NCBI GenBank assembly: GCA_029194665.1
Contig: JARFXO010000006.1
Location: 186,001-250,000 of the forward strand
Reading direction: 5' to 3'
From: Nitrospira sp.
Lineage (GTDB): Bacteria > Nitrospirota > Nitrospiria > Nitrospirales > Nitrospiraceae
DNA length: 64,000 nucleotides
Position numbers and translations under genes: made by a program. Of this stretch, positions 8,514-16,399 are shown in pieces (the stretch's first letter is position 1; every line of letters starts with the position of its first letter). The notes under the pieces are model-generated. The model was not told the origin of the DNA. It did no database searches and was given only the letters and a program-made list of their open reading frames with translations.

Positions 8514-9794
8514 ATGAGCCGCATCCGAATGTATGTCTTCATACGCAATGAATCGGAAGCCACGCTGACTTTCGCCGGTAGTGAGATTGTCAGTGGCGAT
8601 TTCACCCCGGATTGGAATCCACCGCCTGTCATCAAGCCCGGAGAAAGGAAAGGGTTTCAAGGCGAAGGAGATTTAGCACTTGTGCCAACCTCAGGCACTG
8701 AAGGCAGAGTTCGCTATAACATTATCGCTCCCGAGGGAGGTGGCGAACTCTACATCCACTGGAACAGTCCTTTGATTGAGTCTCAATACAATAATACTTT
8801 CCATATTTGGGCACCTGCAGGATGGGAAGTTTCTCATTGGGGTGGCCAGGGGCATGAAGCTGAACTCGAGATTCGCCTACGCCGCACCGCTCGTCGTAGC
8901 GTTCCAAACTTTCATCCGCATGGAAGAGGCTTCGCGTTTACCAACCGTTGGAACAGCGACCTGCCTGTCATCTCCATCGGATTTTTGTGGAATAGATTGT
9001 TCGAGTCGTTACCCGGACCATTAGGAGACTTAGGAATCAACAAGGTACTTGATGAGAACTGGCTGCCCATAACGCATGCCGATGCCGGATTATGCGGCGG
9101 CATGGTGTACTCCGTGATGGATTACTATCAGCACCATCTACTTCCTCCGCAACAAAGCGCAAGTCCGTCTTCGCATGATGATGTTCTTTTCAAATATATC
9201 CGTGATCGACTGCTGGATAGTTTTGATATTGCGGGACAAGGTCATCGTTATCTAGGCTACTCCTCACCGCATTATCCCAATGGAGATGAGGGGGTTATTC
9301 AGAATGTCGCGGGTTTAGCGAGGGGCCGTTCCTGGGTGACCTATCGAGAAGAATGGCCACGTATTCAAGCCGATATTGATGCTGGCAAGTTATCTCCCAT
9401 GGGTTTGATTCAAACGGACAACTTGGACGTTGGAAGCAACCATCAAGTGCTGGCTTACGCCTATGAGAAAAGTGGTCAGGACGTTCGGCTGTTTATTTAC
9501 GATCCCAACAAAGGTCAAAAGGAAGCGGAATTGCGATTTAACATTACAGCTACAGACGGAGAAGTGCACATTCAACGTTTTACAAATGGTAGCCCAGTTC
9601 AGGACAAACGCATTTACTGCTTCTTTAGAACGAACGGCTATGCTCCCAAGATGCCGCCGAACGGTCGTCGAATTACTTCAATAAAAGATGCGATCCGTGC
9701 TTCAACAAATCAGAACGTTCCTTATTCCGTTCGAGGTGCAATCGCAGGTAGCCACACTGAAAGCTCTCTCACTAGCTGGATGCGGACGATCTGA
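8514..9794 (+). CDS. Aegerolysin-like domain fused to C39/papain-like cysteine peptidase-like domain
   Basis: The ATG behind GGAGGAGG gives 426 residues without a signal peptide. Residues 3-125 resemble the aegerolysin/crystal-protein ET79 fold: NESEATLTF, a Trp-Asn-Pro-Pro-Pro turn, IKPGE and SGTEGRVRY, the last being the strongest family-like signature. Residues 185-345 look like a papain-fold cysteine peptidase: Cys194 in GLCGGM after an Ala-Asp-Ala-Gly lead, His310 in NHQVLAYAY, and Asp330 in IYDPN, in the order and spacing of the C39-like group. Aegerolysins bind membrane lipids, so this could be a lipid-targeted protease (inference). It closes the four-gene cassette, 18 bp after the second fibre gene. 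Both domain calls rest on motifs by eye. Confidence 0.65.
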   Translation: MSRIRMYVFIRNESEATLTFAGSEIVSGDFTPDWNPPPVIKPGERKGFQGEGDLALVPTSGTEGRVRYNIIAPEGGGELYIHWNSPLIESQYNNTFHIWAPAGWEVSHWGGQGHEAELEIRLRRTARRSVPNFHPHGRGFAFTNRWNSDLPVISIGFLWNRLFESLPGPLGDLGINKVLDENWLPITHADAGLCGGMVYSVMDYYQHHLLPPQQSASPSSHDDVLFKYIRDRLLDSFDIAGQGHRYLGYSSPHYPNGDEGVIQNVAGLARGRSWVTYREEWPRIQADIDAGKLSPMGLIQTDNLDVGSNHQVLAYAYEKSGQDVRLFIYDPNKGQKEAELRFNITATDGEVHIQRFTNGSPVQDKRIYCFFRTNGYAPKMPPNGRRITSIKDAIRASTNQNVPYSVRGAIAGSHTESSLTSWMRTI

Positions 9795-10352
9795 TTTTCG
9801 TTGCTATAGGGGACCTTCCGCCAACAGCTCGGCAATCTCGAATTGGTCGCACGAGCGAACGATGGAGAGGTGGGATACTTCTGGCGTGACGCCGCAACGT
9901 TGCAATGGCAAGGACCAGACGAAGTGTTATCGACACAGTGGGGCGGCTGAGCCGACCATTTTCATTGAGATGCATCTGACAATCTTCAGGTCGAACAGTT
10001 TGTTCGACAAACATCGACATATCCCCCTGCGACGGATCACCGGTTTCGTCATTATGAATGGTATCCTTTTTGATACCCATGTCCCATCCAAAGCGAACAT
10101 CGACATCGACGAAGGTGTCTTTCTTATGTTTAACAGACCCCTTTATTAAGCTGAACGAACATTCCGTGGACCACGTGTCGGGAGGTTTTGTGTCGTTTCA
10201 TTCTGGGGCATCCTATCGCGCAGCAATTTGAGAGCGAAACGTTATCAACTGGCCAAGGATACCCTATACTCTTCTCACGTTGCTGATTTATACTTATGAT
10301 TTCTAGCTTCCACCAGCGGCATGCAGAGTCGTGTCGGGAGCTACGCCAAGAC
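9795..10352. other. Gene-poor spacer
   Basis: No convincing gene is seen. The short open frames here lack ribosome sites and family resemblance. The only recognisable element is a candidate promoter near the right end. Confidence 0.5.
10242..10270 (+). promoter_or_regulatory. Candidate sigma70-type promoter
   Basis: TTATCA (10242-10247) and TATACT (10265-10270) are separated by 17 bp, the optimal spacing. They match four and five of six consensus bases. The lipoprotein gene starts 83 bp after the -10 box. Confidence 0.35.
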
Positions 10353-11714
10353 ATGATTTGGGATTTTTCAGGATCCACGGGTTCAAAAGTACTCGTTTAT
10401 CACATACTCATTTGCCTTCTCTTTACTGGGGCTGTCGGATGCACGTATAAGGGCTCAATTCCCAGCGACTTTACTATTCCGCCGTCACGGCCGGACCACA
10501 AAATTCCTTTGAAGGTTTCCCTTGTTAGAAAAGAATCACCAGATCTTCACGGAAGAGGAGGTCCTTTTAAGTATGAAATTAATTTAGATCCTGGATTGAC
10601 TGCCGCTCTTGCATCGAAATTGAGTTCAATATTTGAAGGCGTCTCTGTAATAACGGATGTACGAGAAGCGACCGATACAAATCTATTGGCACATCTCGAA
10701 GTTGAACTACAAAATAAAACCCATGAGTTCCCGAGGGGGGAGAAAGACGTGCCCATTAGTGTTTTTTACGCTCGACTCCAACTGTCCCTTCAAGACCCCT
10801 ATTCGAAGCAACGGGTATCTTCGTATGATGTTTCTAAGACATTCGGTATAGATATGGATAACTCAGCCATGGGGTTGACGGGAGCTACCGTCCTCACGTT
10901 CGGTCTGACCAGTCCTATCACCGTGCCGCTCGCTACTAGCAGTCAAGGTCGCTATGCTACCACGGTAGTAGAAGAACAATTGAGCCAGATGATCGAAAGT
11001 ATCTCGGACAAGATTTTGAAAGATGATAAGCGTATCGTAGCACGGCTCTCCACCATCTCCGAAACACGCGAGCCTCTTAATCAGAGTGACCAAGCCGACT
11101 CCGACGACACGCACAGTGTAGGACAATGGCAGATCGACGACTTGAAAAAAGGCGTGGTGAGAGTGACCGCTCAATTCGAAGGTCTTCATAGAACGGGGAC
11201 AGGATTTATCGTACGACTCGACAAGCACGCCGCATACATTGTGACAGCCGCGCACGTTGTTGAAGGTGATTCTAAACCGGAGGTCACGTTTTTCACAGAT
11301 ACCCCACACTCCTATCAGACCAAAATAATTGGAATGGAAGGAGGTAATCCTAAGGGGTTAGCAGCTCTGTTCATGGAAGGACAGCTTCCATCTGGATTAA
11401 AAGAGCTCCGCTTGGATACGACTGCCCAAGTGACCGGCGGTGAGCAGGTTTCACTCATTGGGTTTCCATTACCTGCCGCAATTCCTTGGACCGTTACTAA
11501 TGGAAGTATTAGTGGTCTAAACGGACGGGACTTGGCATTCCAGGCACCTGTTGAAGAGGGTAACTCCGGAGGGCCACTGTTTCTGAACGGTACGGTTGTT
11601 GGAGTAATTGTTGAAGGAAGGGGACAATACGGCTATGCAGTTCCCACCTCGATGCTCACCATGACGTTAAGAGGGTGGCAAATTCGGACGGAGAATAATG
11701 GCCGTGAGAAGTAG
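10353..11714 (+). CDS. Lipoprotein with C-terminal trypsin-like domain lacking the catalytic Asp
   Basis: With the ATG at 10353 the protein has 453 residues and a lipobox TGAVGC (Cys30). An upstream ATG at 10296 would push the signal too far from the N-terminus. Residues about 40-250 are of unknown type. Residues 265-450 resemble a trypsin/HtrA-like protease core: GTGFIV, His301 in VTAAHVV, and Ser405 in EGNSGGPLF. The usual DLALL motif between them reads GLAALF, so the Asp is Gly335. The protein may be inactive, or another acidic residue may stand in. No PDZ domain is present. It should sit in the envelope on the periplasmic side. It is a single-gene unit 559 bp after the four-gene cassette. 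Confidence 0.7.
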   Translation: MIWDFSGSTGSKVLVYHILICLLFTGAVGCTYKGSIPSDFTIPPSRPDHKIPLKVSLVRKESPDLHGRGGPFKYEINLDPGLTAALASKLSSIFEGVSVITDVREATDTNLLAHLEVELQNKTHEFPRGEKDVPISVFYARLQLSLQDPYSKQRVSSYDVSKTFGIDMDNSAMGLTGATVLTFGLTSPITVPLATSSQGRYATTVVEEQLSQMIESISDKILKDDKRIVARLSTISETREPLNQSDQADSDDTHSVGQWQIDDLKKGVVRVTAQFEGLHRTGTGFIVRLDKHAAYIVTAAHVVEGDSKPEVTFFTDTPHSYQTKIIGMEGGNPKGLAALFMEGQLPSGLKELRLDTTAQVTGGEQVSLIGFPLPAAIPWTVTNGSISGLNGRDLAFQAPVEEGNSGGPLFLNGTVVGVIVEGRGQYGYAVPTSMLTMTLRGWQIRTENNGREK

Positions 11715-11922
11715 TGGCGGTGTCCGGTGATGTAATTTACAGGAAGCTGGAGACACATTATTCAAGTAAGTATGGTTTCGTTAGATCGTGTAGCACTAGT
11801 GTCTGACATCTTCAAGGCAAGAATGGATAAAACATGTAAATCCATTCGCCATTTTTCACCTGTATATACGAAATGACTTGTAGGGGCAGCTAAAGATATT
11901 AAGAGGTAAGTAGGGGTCGGAT

Positions 11923-11948
11923 TGAGGTGGCCCTGGTTTGACAGACAC
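11923..11948 (+). repeat. Left terminal inverted repeat of the IS3-family element
   Basis: It begins TGAGGTGGCCC and ends ACAGACAC. The partner is 13145-13170 in inverted orientation, with six central mismatches. Confidence 0.9.
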
Positions 11949-11985
11949 CTTGCAAGGGGGACAGGATCCCCCATGGAGGTGTCCG

Positions 11986-12276
11986 ATGGGTACACGGAAA
12001 CAGTTCTCGCCCGAGTTCAAACGCGAAGCCGTCCAGTTGCTGGAGAGCGGGAGCCGCCCGGCGGCCGACCTGGCCCGAGAGTTGGGGATTCCCCGCAATC
12101 GCCTCTACAAATGGCAGACGGAAGTGCGGGCGCGGGGGACCAGCGCCTTCCCCGGTGGGGGGCGCAAGGAACGCACCTCGGAGCTCGCCCGCCTGAAACG
12201 GGAGTTGGCGCGGGTCACCGAGGAGCGCGACATCCTAAAAAAAGCCGCGGCGTACTTTGCCAGGGAATCACGGTGA
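11986..12276 (+). CDS. IS3-family transposase OrfA
   Basis: This 96-residue helix-turn-helix protein opens RKQFSPEFKREAVQLL, the standard OrfA N-terminus that recognises the terminal repeats. Near its end is a leucine-zipper-like stretch (LARLKRELARVTEERDIL) used for oligomerisation. The ATG follows GGAGGTGTCC. The stop TGA overlaps the GTG of OrfB. An A7 run inside the last codons allows a -1 shift into the orfB frame. Confidence 0.93.
   Translation: MGTRKQFSPEFKREAVQLLESGSRPAADLARELGIPRNRLYKWQTEVRARGTSAFPGGGRKERTSELARLKRELARVTEERDILKKAAAYFARESR
12237..12243 (+). promoter_or_regulatory. Programmed -1 frameshift slippery site
   Basis: Seven A residues read as CTA-AAA-AAA in the orfA frame, followed by GCC. 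Slipping back one base gives AAA-AAA-AGC and enters the orfB frame, which is open from here to 13139. This would make the OrfAB fusion transposase, as known for IS3 elements. Confidence 0.75.
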
Positions 12277-13139
12277 GGTACGCGTTTATGCAGGGGCATC
12301 AGCGGGAGTTTCGGGTGACGCGCATGTGTCGGGTACTCCAGGTCAGTCGCAGCGGGTTCTATGGTTGGTGTCGGCGTACGCCGAGTAGTCGGACACAGGC
12401 GAACCAGCGCCTCCTCACGCGGATGTGCGTGCTCCATCAACAGACGCGAGAAGCCTATGGAACGCGCAAGATGTGGCAGCTCTTGAAGCGGGAAGGGCTG
12501 GTCTGTGGGCGACATCGGGTGGCGCGACTGCGACGGGAGGCGGGGCTGGTGACGCTCCGCCGTCGGCGCCACGCCCGTACGATTCGGGCCCGGCATCCTG
12601 CCGTTGTGGAGATTCCCAATCGGGTGAATCAGCAGTTTGCGGTCTCGGCCAAGAATCGGGTCTGGACGGCCGATTATACCTTCGTGCCGACTCGCACGGG
12701 CTGGCTCTACCTCGCGGTGGTGCTGGATCTCTACTCACGCCGGATTGTGGGCTGGGCGATGAGTCCCCGTCAAACCCTCACCGTCGTGGCCGAAGCCTGG
12801 TGGATGGCGTGGCACCACCGCCGCCCTGCGCCCGGACTCATTCATCACAGTGACCAAGGGAACCAGTACCGCGCGGCGCTCTATCAGCAGCTCTTAGCAC
12901 GACGTGGGGTGCTCTCGAGCATGAGCCGCAAAGGCAACTGCTACGATAATGCCCCGGTGGAGAGCTTCTTTAGTTCCTTGAAGAACGAATTGGTGCATCA
13001 TCGGTGCTTTGACCATCACACGGAAGCCCGGTATGCCATTGCGGAGTATATCGAGGGCTTCTATAACCGGCAGCGCTTACATCAAACCCTCGGCTATCGG
13101 AGCCCGGAGGAATTCGAACGGCAGGGAAGTGGCTCTTAA
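12273..13139 (+). CDS. IS3-family transposase OrfB (DDE integrase)
   Basis: The frame carries the retroviral-integrase fold: an HTH_21-like region (YGTRKMWQLLKREG), then Asp in VWTADYTFVPT, Asp in LIHHSDQGNQY, and Glu in NAPVESFFSSLKNE, the full DDE triad with the usual spacing. The C-terminal YNRQRLHQTLGYRSPEEF motif is intact. It may start at the GTG overlapping the orfA stop, or be made mainly as a fusion by frameshifting. It catalyses cutting and joining of the IS ends. Confidence 0.93.
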   Translation: MRYAFMQGHQREFRVTRMCRVLQVSRSGFYGWCRRTPSSRTQANQRLLTRMCVLHQQTREAYGTRKMWQLLKREGLVCGRHRVARLRREAGLVTLRRRRHARTIRARHPAVVEIPNRVNQQFAVSAKNRVWTADYTFVPTRTGWLYLAVVLDLYSRRIVGWAMSPRQTLTVVAEAWWMAWHHRRPAPGLIHHSDQGNQYRAALYQQLLARRGVLSSMSRKGNCYDNAPVESFFSSLKNELVHHRCFDHHTEARYAIAEYIEGFYNRQRLHQTLGYRSPEEFERQGSGS

Positions 13140-13144
13140 CTCAC

Positions 13145-13170
13145 GTGTCTGTTGTTTCGGGGCCACCTCA
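13145..13170 (-). repeat. Right terminal inverted repeat of the IS3-family element
   Basis: Read on the minus strand it begins TGAGGTGGCCC and contains ACAGACAC, matching the left end. It lies five bases after the OrfB stop. Confidence 0.9.
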
Positions 13171-13295
13171 GATCTTGTATTGTGCATCGCCTTTCGGCGT
13201 TCGCCAACACCCTGAAGCTCAGTGATAAAGTTGATCAGTTCAACGCCACGCTGGCCAAGCAGCAAACCCGCATTGAGGTCCTGAACACTTGGGTC

Positions 13296-13733
13296 TTACA
13301 AGGGGAGACGTTTGATTTCGAGGCGTTCGGCAGCAGCGGCTTTGAGGAGCTGGGTATCTGCCGAGATAAGCACAGAGGGCTCTTCGAGGTGACTTTGCAG
13401 TTCGATTGCCGAAGCCAGATGAATGGCATCGAGCGTGCGCAGTGGGTATCGTTCGAGCAGTGCCTTCGAGCGCGCGAGAACGACCTCGTCCAGATTCATC
13501 CGCACATAGGTGGGCCAGTCCTGTAAAAAACGGCGCACGATTTCCTCGTACTCGGGCGCTCCCAGTACGGATTCTCTTACGCGCCGACGCAGGGCCGAGA
13601 AGGTCTCGGTGTAAGTAATCGTCGCCGTCGCATGGGGCGGAGATCCGGTGCGCAAGGAAAGAGCTTCGTCGGTTCCAGCTTCCTCGATGAATTGTTTTAC
13701 AAGCGCGCTCGTGTCCCAGTACAGCATCGTCAC
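13296..13733 (-). CDS. PIN-domain toxin (VapC-type), pair 1
   Basis: The 145-residue protein shows the four acidic PIN positions: Asp in YWDTSALV, Glu in YTETFSAL, Asp in TLDAIHLA and Asp in ISADTQLL. PIN toxins are Mg-dependent ribonucleases. The start overlaps the stop of the upstream antitoxin by four bases, so the two are translationally coupled. An internal ATG two codons in is also possible. The right end of the IS element lies 125 bp beyond the stop codon, so the gene is not interrupted. Confidence 0.85.
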   Translation of the reverse strand: MTMLYWDTSALVKQFIEEAGTDEALSLRTGSPPHATATITYTETFSALRRRVRESVLGAPEYEEIVRRFLQDWPTYVRMNLDEVVLARSKALLERYPLRTLDAIHLASAIELQSHLEEPSVLISADTQLLKAAAAERLEIKRLPL

Positions 13734-14011
13734 CGTTCGCGGTCATTGACCACGACGCGCCCGACTGATGGACCACGGTAGACCAGCGGCTTCAGCCGTC
13801 TTCTCGGTGCCGCGGTCGGCAAGATGATCTTGCCGAGTGCCGCCAATTGTGCCAGCCGGGCTTCGCGAGTCCCGGGTTTGCCGGTCTCGATTTGCTGGAG
13901 CAGCGCGATCGGTCGTCCTCTGTCGGTCACGATGATCTCTTCTCCCTTCTGAGTCCGACGGAGATAGTGTGTGAGGCGGTTTTTAAGCTCTTTGACGCCG
14001 ATCCGACTCAT
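13730..14011 (-). CDS. Phd/YefM-type antitoxin, pair 1
   Basis: The 93-residue protein opens SRIGVKELKNRLTHYLRR and has IIVTDRGRPIALL, the standard N-terminal DNA-binding half of Phd/YefM antitoxins. Its C-terminal half should wrap the PIN toxin. It is the first gene of the pair and would autoregulate it by the usual family logic. Confidence 0.87.
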   Translation of the reverse strand: MSRIGVKELKNRLTHYLRRTQKGEEIIVTDRGRPIALLQQIETGKPGTREARLAQLAALGKIILPTAAPRRRLKPLVYRGPSVGRVVVNDRER

Positions 14012-14212
14012 GGTTGACCTCAGGGGCTATTGTAGCTACTTTAACAAATGAAGACAAGAATCCGTCGTCGCCTCTCCGTGTTACATCCAGTGCCAATGCT
14101 GTGGCGGCAACGATTGCATCGGGAAGCTTCAGGCCTTATCGTTTTCCAAGATCCACTGCGTGACACTGGCTCGTCTGAGAAACGAGACACCAAGTGGGAA
14201 AGAAACTGTCCG

Positions 14213-14620
14213 CTAATTCGGCAGGATGATGAAACGGCCAAGCTTGGCTGGACGATAGATTTCGAAATCCCGGCGATCGAGTGTAAAGACTCGTCGAATT
14301 CTCTCCCGTTCCCCCACCGTCACCAATGCGGCATCGGCGAGGTCCATCGGGAGATCGCGGTATTTCTTCATCAGCTCTCTCATTCTCGATAGGTCTCGCT
14401 CTTCAAGAGTCGCGAGATCGACGACGCCTCGCTCCAGCATCTCCCACAAGGCTTCTTGAGCTTTCCAGGAAAAACTCAACAAATACATCGCCTCAGTCAA
14501 GGCAGGCCACACGGTACGCAGTGGCTCGGTGAGCGACTGCAATACCGCGACGCAGCGGGCATGATTTGCATCATCTTTATGAATCAGGGCGATGAGCGGC
14601 CCGGCATCCACCAGCATCAT
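14213..14620 (-). CDS. PIN-domain toxin (VapC-type), pair 2
   Basis: This 135-residue protein opens MMLVDAGPLIALI and has acidic residues at Glu in ALTEAMYLL, Asp in DLADAALV and Asp in FTLDRRDF, the PIN nuclease set. It begins inside the last codons of the ribbon-helix-helix antitoxin (four-base overlap). The sequence is clearly different from the first PIN toxin, so this is not a tandem copy. Confidence 0.85.
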   Translation of the reverse strand: MMLVDAGPLIALIHKDDANHARCVAVLQSLTEPLRTVWPALTEAMYLLSFSWKAQEALWEMLERGVVDLATLEERDLSRMRELMKKYRDLPMDLADAALVTVGERERIRRVFTLDRRDFEIYRPAKLGRFIILPN

Positions 14621-14886
14621 CGTCCGGGCTTCTCACGTCGGCCAACCAGCGCGCGGCGAAACTTTTCTCCCGTCCTCGTAGAGAGGTCGGCGGATCCCCC
14701 GCTCACGCTGCCGATGAGGTCCCGCACTTTCTCATAGGGAGGTTCGGTCGCTTCTTGAACGCGAACCTCCTTGGCAAGTACTCCGATGGCATCTCGAATG
14801 ATCTCTGATTTCGTCTCACCCCGCTTGCGAGCCAGCCGAAGCAGCAACCGTTCGGTCTTCACGTCCACCCGAACCGTCAACGGCAT
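14617..14886 (-). CDS. Ribbon-helix-helix (CopG-like) antitoxin, pair 2
   Basis: The 89-residue protein opens with a short strand (LTVRVDVKTERLLLRLA) and a helix with KRGETKSEIIRDAI, the CopG/RHH pattern for binding operators as dimers. The Arg/Glu-rich C-terminal part (ADLSTRTGEKFRRAL) likely contacts the toxin. A GGAGG-containing stretch lies just upstream of the ATG. Confidence 0.83.
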   Translation of the reverse strand: MPLTVRVDVKTERLLLRLARKRGETKSEIIRDAIGVLAKEVRVQEATEPPYEKVRDLIGSVSGGSADLSTRTGEKFRRALVGRREKPGR

Positions 14887-15055
14887 CTTAGCGTCCTCCT
14901 ATTTGTAGGACGCCATTGTACTACAGGTGCTCCGCTTGCACAACAATTATCCCACACTTCCCTCGAATCCTTGAGATACACTTGGGCAGAAGTTAAGGGG
15001 CCGGATACCTTTGTGTTTCAGGATTCTGCCACCGGTGTCACTGTCCTTTCCATAC

Positions 15056-15457
15056 TCAGCCAACAAACGCGGATGGTGAGACCGCTATGGCAGGAAATGC
15101 CCTGAGGATCTGCCGGTCCGTCGTCACCAAGGGCACTCGCAAATCTTTCGTCAGGGCGACAAACTCACAATCGGAGGCCGAGCAGCCGGATTGCGCCACG
15201 AGGCTCAGCACGTGATGAGAGATGACGCTGTACTCATGGCCGGCCAGCCACCGTTCTGCCTCTTCGGCGATAGCCGCCGCTGCCTCCAGCGACAGTGCCC
15301 GCTTGCGGACGAGCCCGATCAGCACATTGCGAAATTCAGATCGCCACAGCAACGGAGCCGCCCATGAAGGATCGCGTCGCAGCACGGCTTCGCTCTCAGC
15401 CGTCCATTGCCCTTGGACATACAGATAAATCAAGACATTCGTATCGGCCACGATCAT
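15056..15457 (-). CDS. PIN-domain toxin (FitB/VapC-type), pair 3
   Basis: The 133-residue protein opens MIVADTNVLIYL and keeps Glu in WRSEFRNVL, Asp in ASDCEFVAL and Asp in VTTDRQIL, giving a complete PIN active site. It overlaps its antitoxin gene by four bases. Its sequence differs from the other two toxins here. Confidence 0.87.
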   Translation of the reverse strand: MIVADTNVLIYLYVQGQWTAESEAVLRRDPSWAAPLLWRSEFRNVLIGLVRKRALSLEAAAAIAEEAERWLAGHEYSVISHHVLSLVAQSGCSASDCEFVALTKDLRVPLVTTDRQILRAFPAIAVSPSAFVG

Positions 15458-15696
15458 GGCCGACCGATTACTTTCAGTTCTCCCAGGAATCGATCCGTCA
15501 CTTTGACTCCTTTCTGCGTACGACGAAGTACCCGAGCGCGAGCTAACAACGCATCCGCATCCACTGGGGCGCTGTGCGTCATCTGTTCGAGATACGAGAT
15601 GACCTGAAAATTCAGGCTTCGATGCCGCGCGGCTGCCTGTTGTTTAAGCCGCTTTACCACCGGTTCCGGAACATTCTTGATAGCCAGAGTCGCCAT
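15454..15696 (-). CDS. FitA-like (Arc/RHH) antitoxin, pair 3
   Basis: The 80-residue protein opens MATLAIKNVPEPVVKRL and continues AAARHRSLNFQVISYL, the FitA pattern of a ribbon-helix-helix antitoxin. The short C-terminal tail would block the PIN site. With its toxin it forms the third pair in a row on this strand. Confidence 0.85.
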   Translation of the reverse strand: MATLAIKNVPEPVVKRLKQQAAARHRSLNFQVISYLEQMTHSAPVDADALLARARVLRRTQKGVKVTDRFLGELKVIGRP

Positions 15697-15962
15697 CGCC
15701 GCCTCCTCTCAGTGGGCATCCATAATGCTACCGATATGGATACTATCCTTACAGCACCACCCGGCCAAGTGCCGTCCCAGAAGCAGCTTGGTAGAATATA
15801 CCCACCCCTCCGGGCGAATCGACAGGGTTCTATACCCTGCCCTATCCGCTTGACTCTCTCTCCCGTCCTCCGTACCCTCGCTATGTGATGAGAGAGTGCA
15901 TCGTTAGCGGCAGCTGAACCACTTCCCTCTCTGATTCTGATTATCAAAGGAGGCCACCTCGT
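15697..15962. other. Spacer between the toxin-antitoxin island and the next plus-strand gene
   Basis: This divergent intergenic region must hold promoters for both sides. No clear box pair was identified. A strong ribosome site (AAAGGAGG) for the plus-strand gene lies at its right end. Confidence 0.5.
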
Positions 15963-16346
15963 ATGGCACAACGACCTTTTCAAACGGGGATTGTCGTCAA
16001 TTTGAATGGCGGAGAAAACGACAAGGATGTCGTGATCTATACCGTGCCCGCCAGGAAACGATTCGACGTCAAATTCCTCGGCATCAATGGGTTTGGACAC
16101 CCAAATCAATCCCTCTTCTACGCCATTCACGTGACGACACGAGCGGAAGTCGGCATCTATCCGATCGCACCAACCGGCATTTCAGAAATAGATGAGCCCG
16201 AGTTTCCAACGAGATTTTTTGGGAGCCAGGAAGCAGCCCTCTACGCAGATCCCAAGTCCGATCTCCGGTTTTCGGTAGCGCGTAAGGATGCTACGGGCAA
16301 TGTACGGGTGTTCATCAGTATCTGCGGACTTCTCGTTGATGTTTAA
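15963..16346 (+). CDS. Hypothetical protein, likely small beta-sandwich
   Basis: I do not recognise this 127-residue protein. It has no signal peptide or membrane segment. Alternating hydrophobic strands (DVVIYTVPARKRFDVKFLGI, FYAIHV, VRVFISICGLLVDV) suggest an all-beta fold. The start is set by AAAGGAGG nine bases upstream. It precedes an O-methyltransferase gene by 53 bp on the same strand. Confidence 0.6.
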   Translation: MAQRPFQTGIVVNLNGGENDKDVVIYTVPARKRFDVKFLGINGFGHPNQSLFYAIHVTTRAEVGIYPIAPTGISEIDEPEFPTRFFGSQEAALYADPKSDLRFSVARKDATGNVRVFISICGLLVDV

Positions 16347-16399
16347 GGCCGGGAAGTAAGTAGATCGGTGAGAGGAGAATAGCAAGGGGGCGCTATCGT

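Larger units (their letters stand above)
11923..13170 (+). mobile_element. IS3-family insertion sequence, complete (1248 bp)
   Basis: The element has 26-bp imperfect terminal inverted repeats (20 of 26 positions match), sharing TGAGGTGGCCC at the tips and ACAGACAC inside. Flanking GAT on both sides (11920-11922 and 13171-13173) is a 3-bp target duplication, typical for this family. Two overlapping reading frames and an A7 slippery site match the orfA/orfB design. Nothing looks broken, so it may still be mobile. Confidence 0.93.

Noticed and set aside
9688..10149. Plus-strand open frame of 153 codons
   Set aside because: It begins inside the aegerolysin-like gene in another frame, has no ribosome site and no protein-like pattern.
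13171..13295. Possible gene fragment between the IS right end and the PIN toxin
   Set aside because: An open frame continues here but it is antisense to the toxin further on and has no start or family resemblance.
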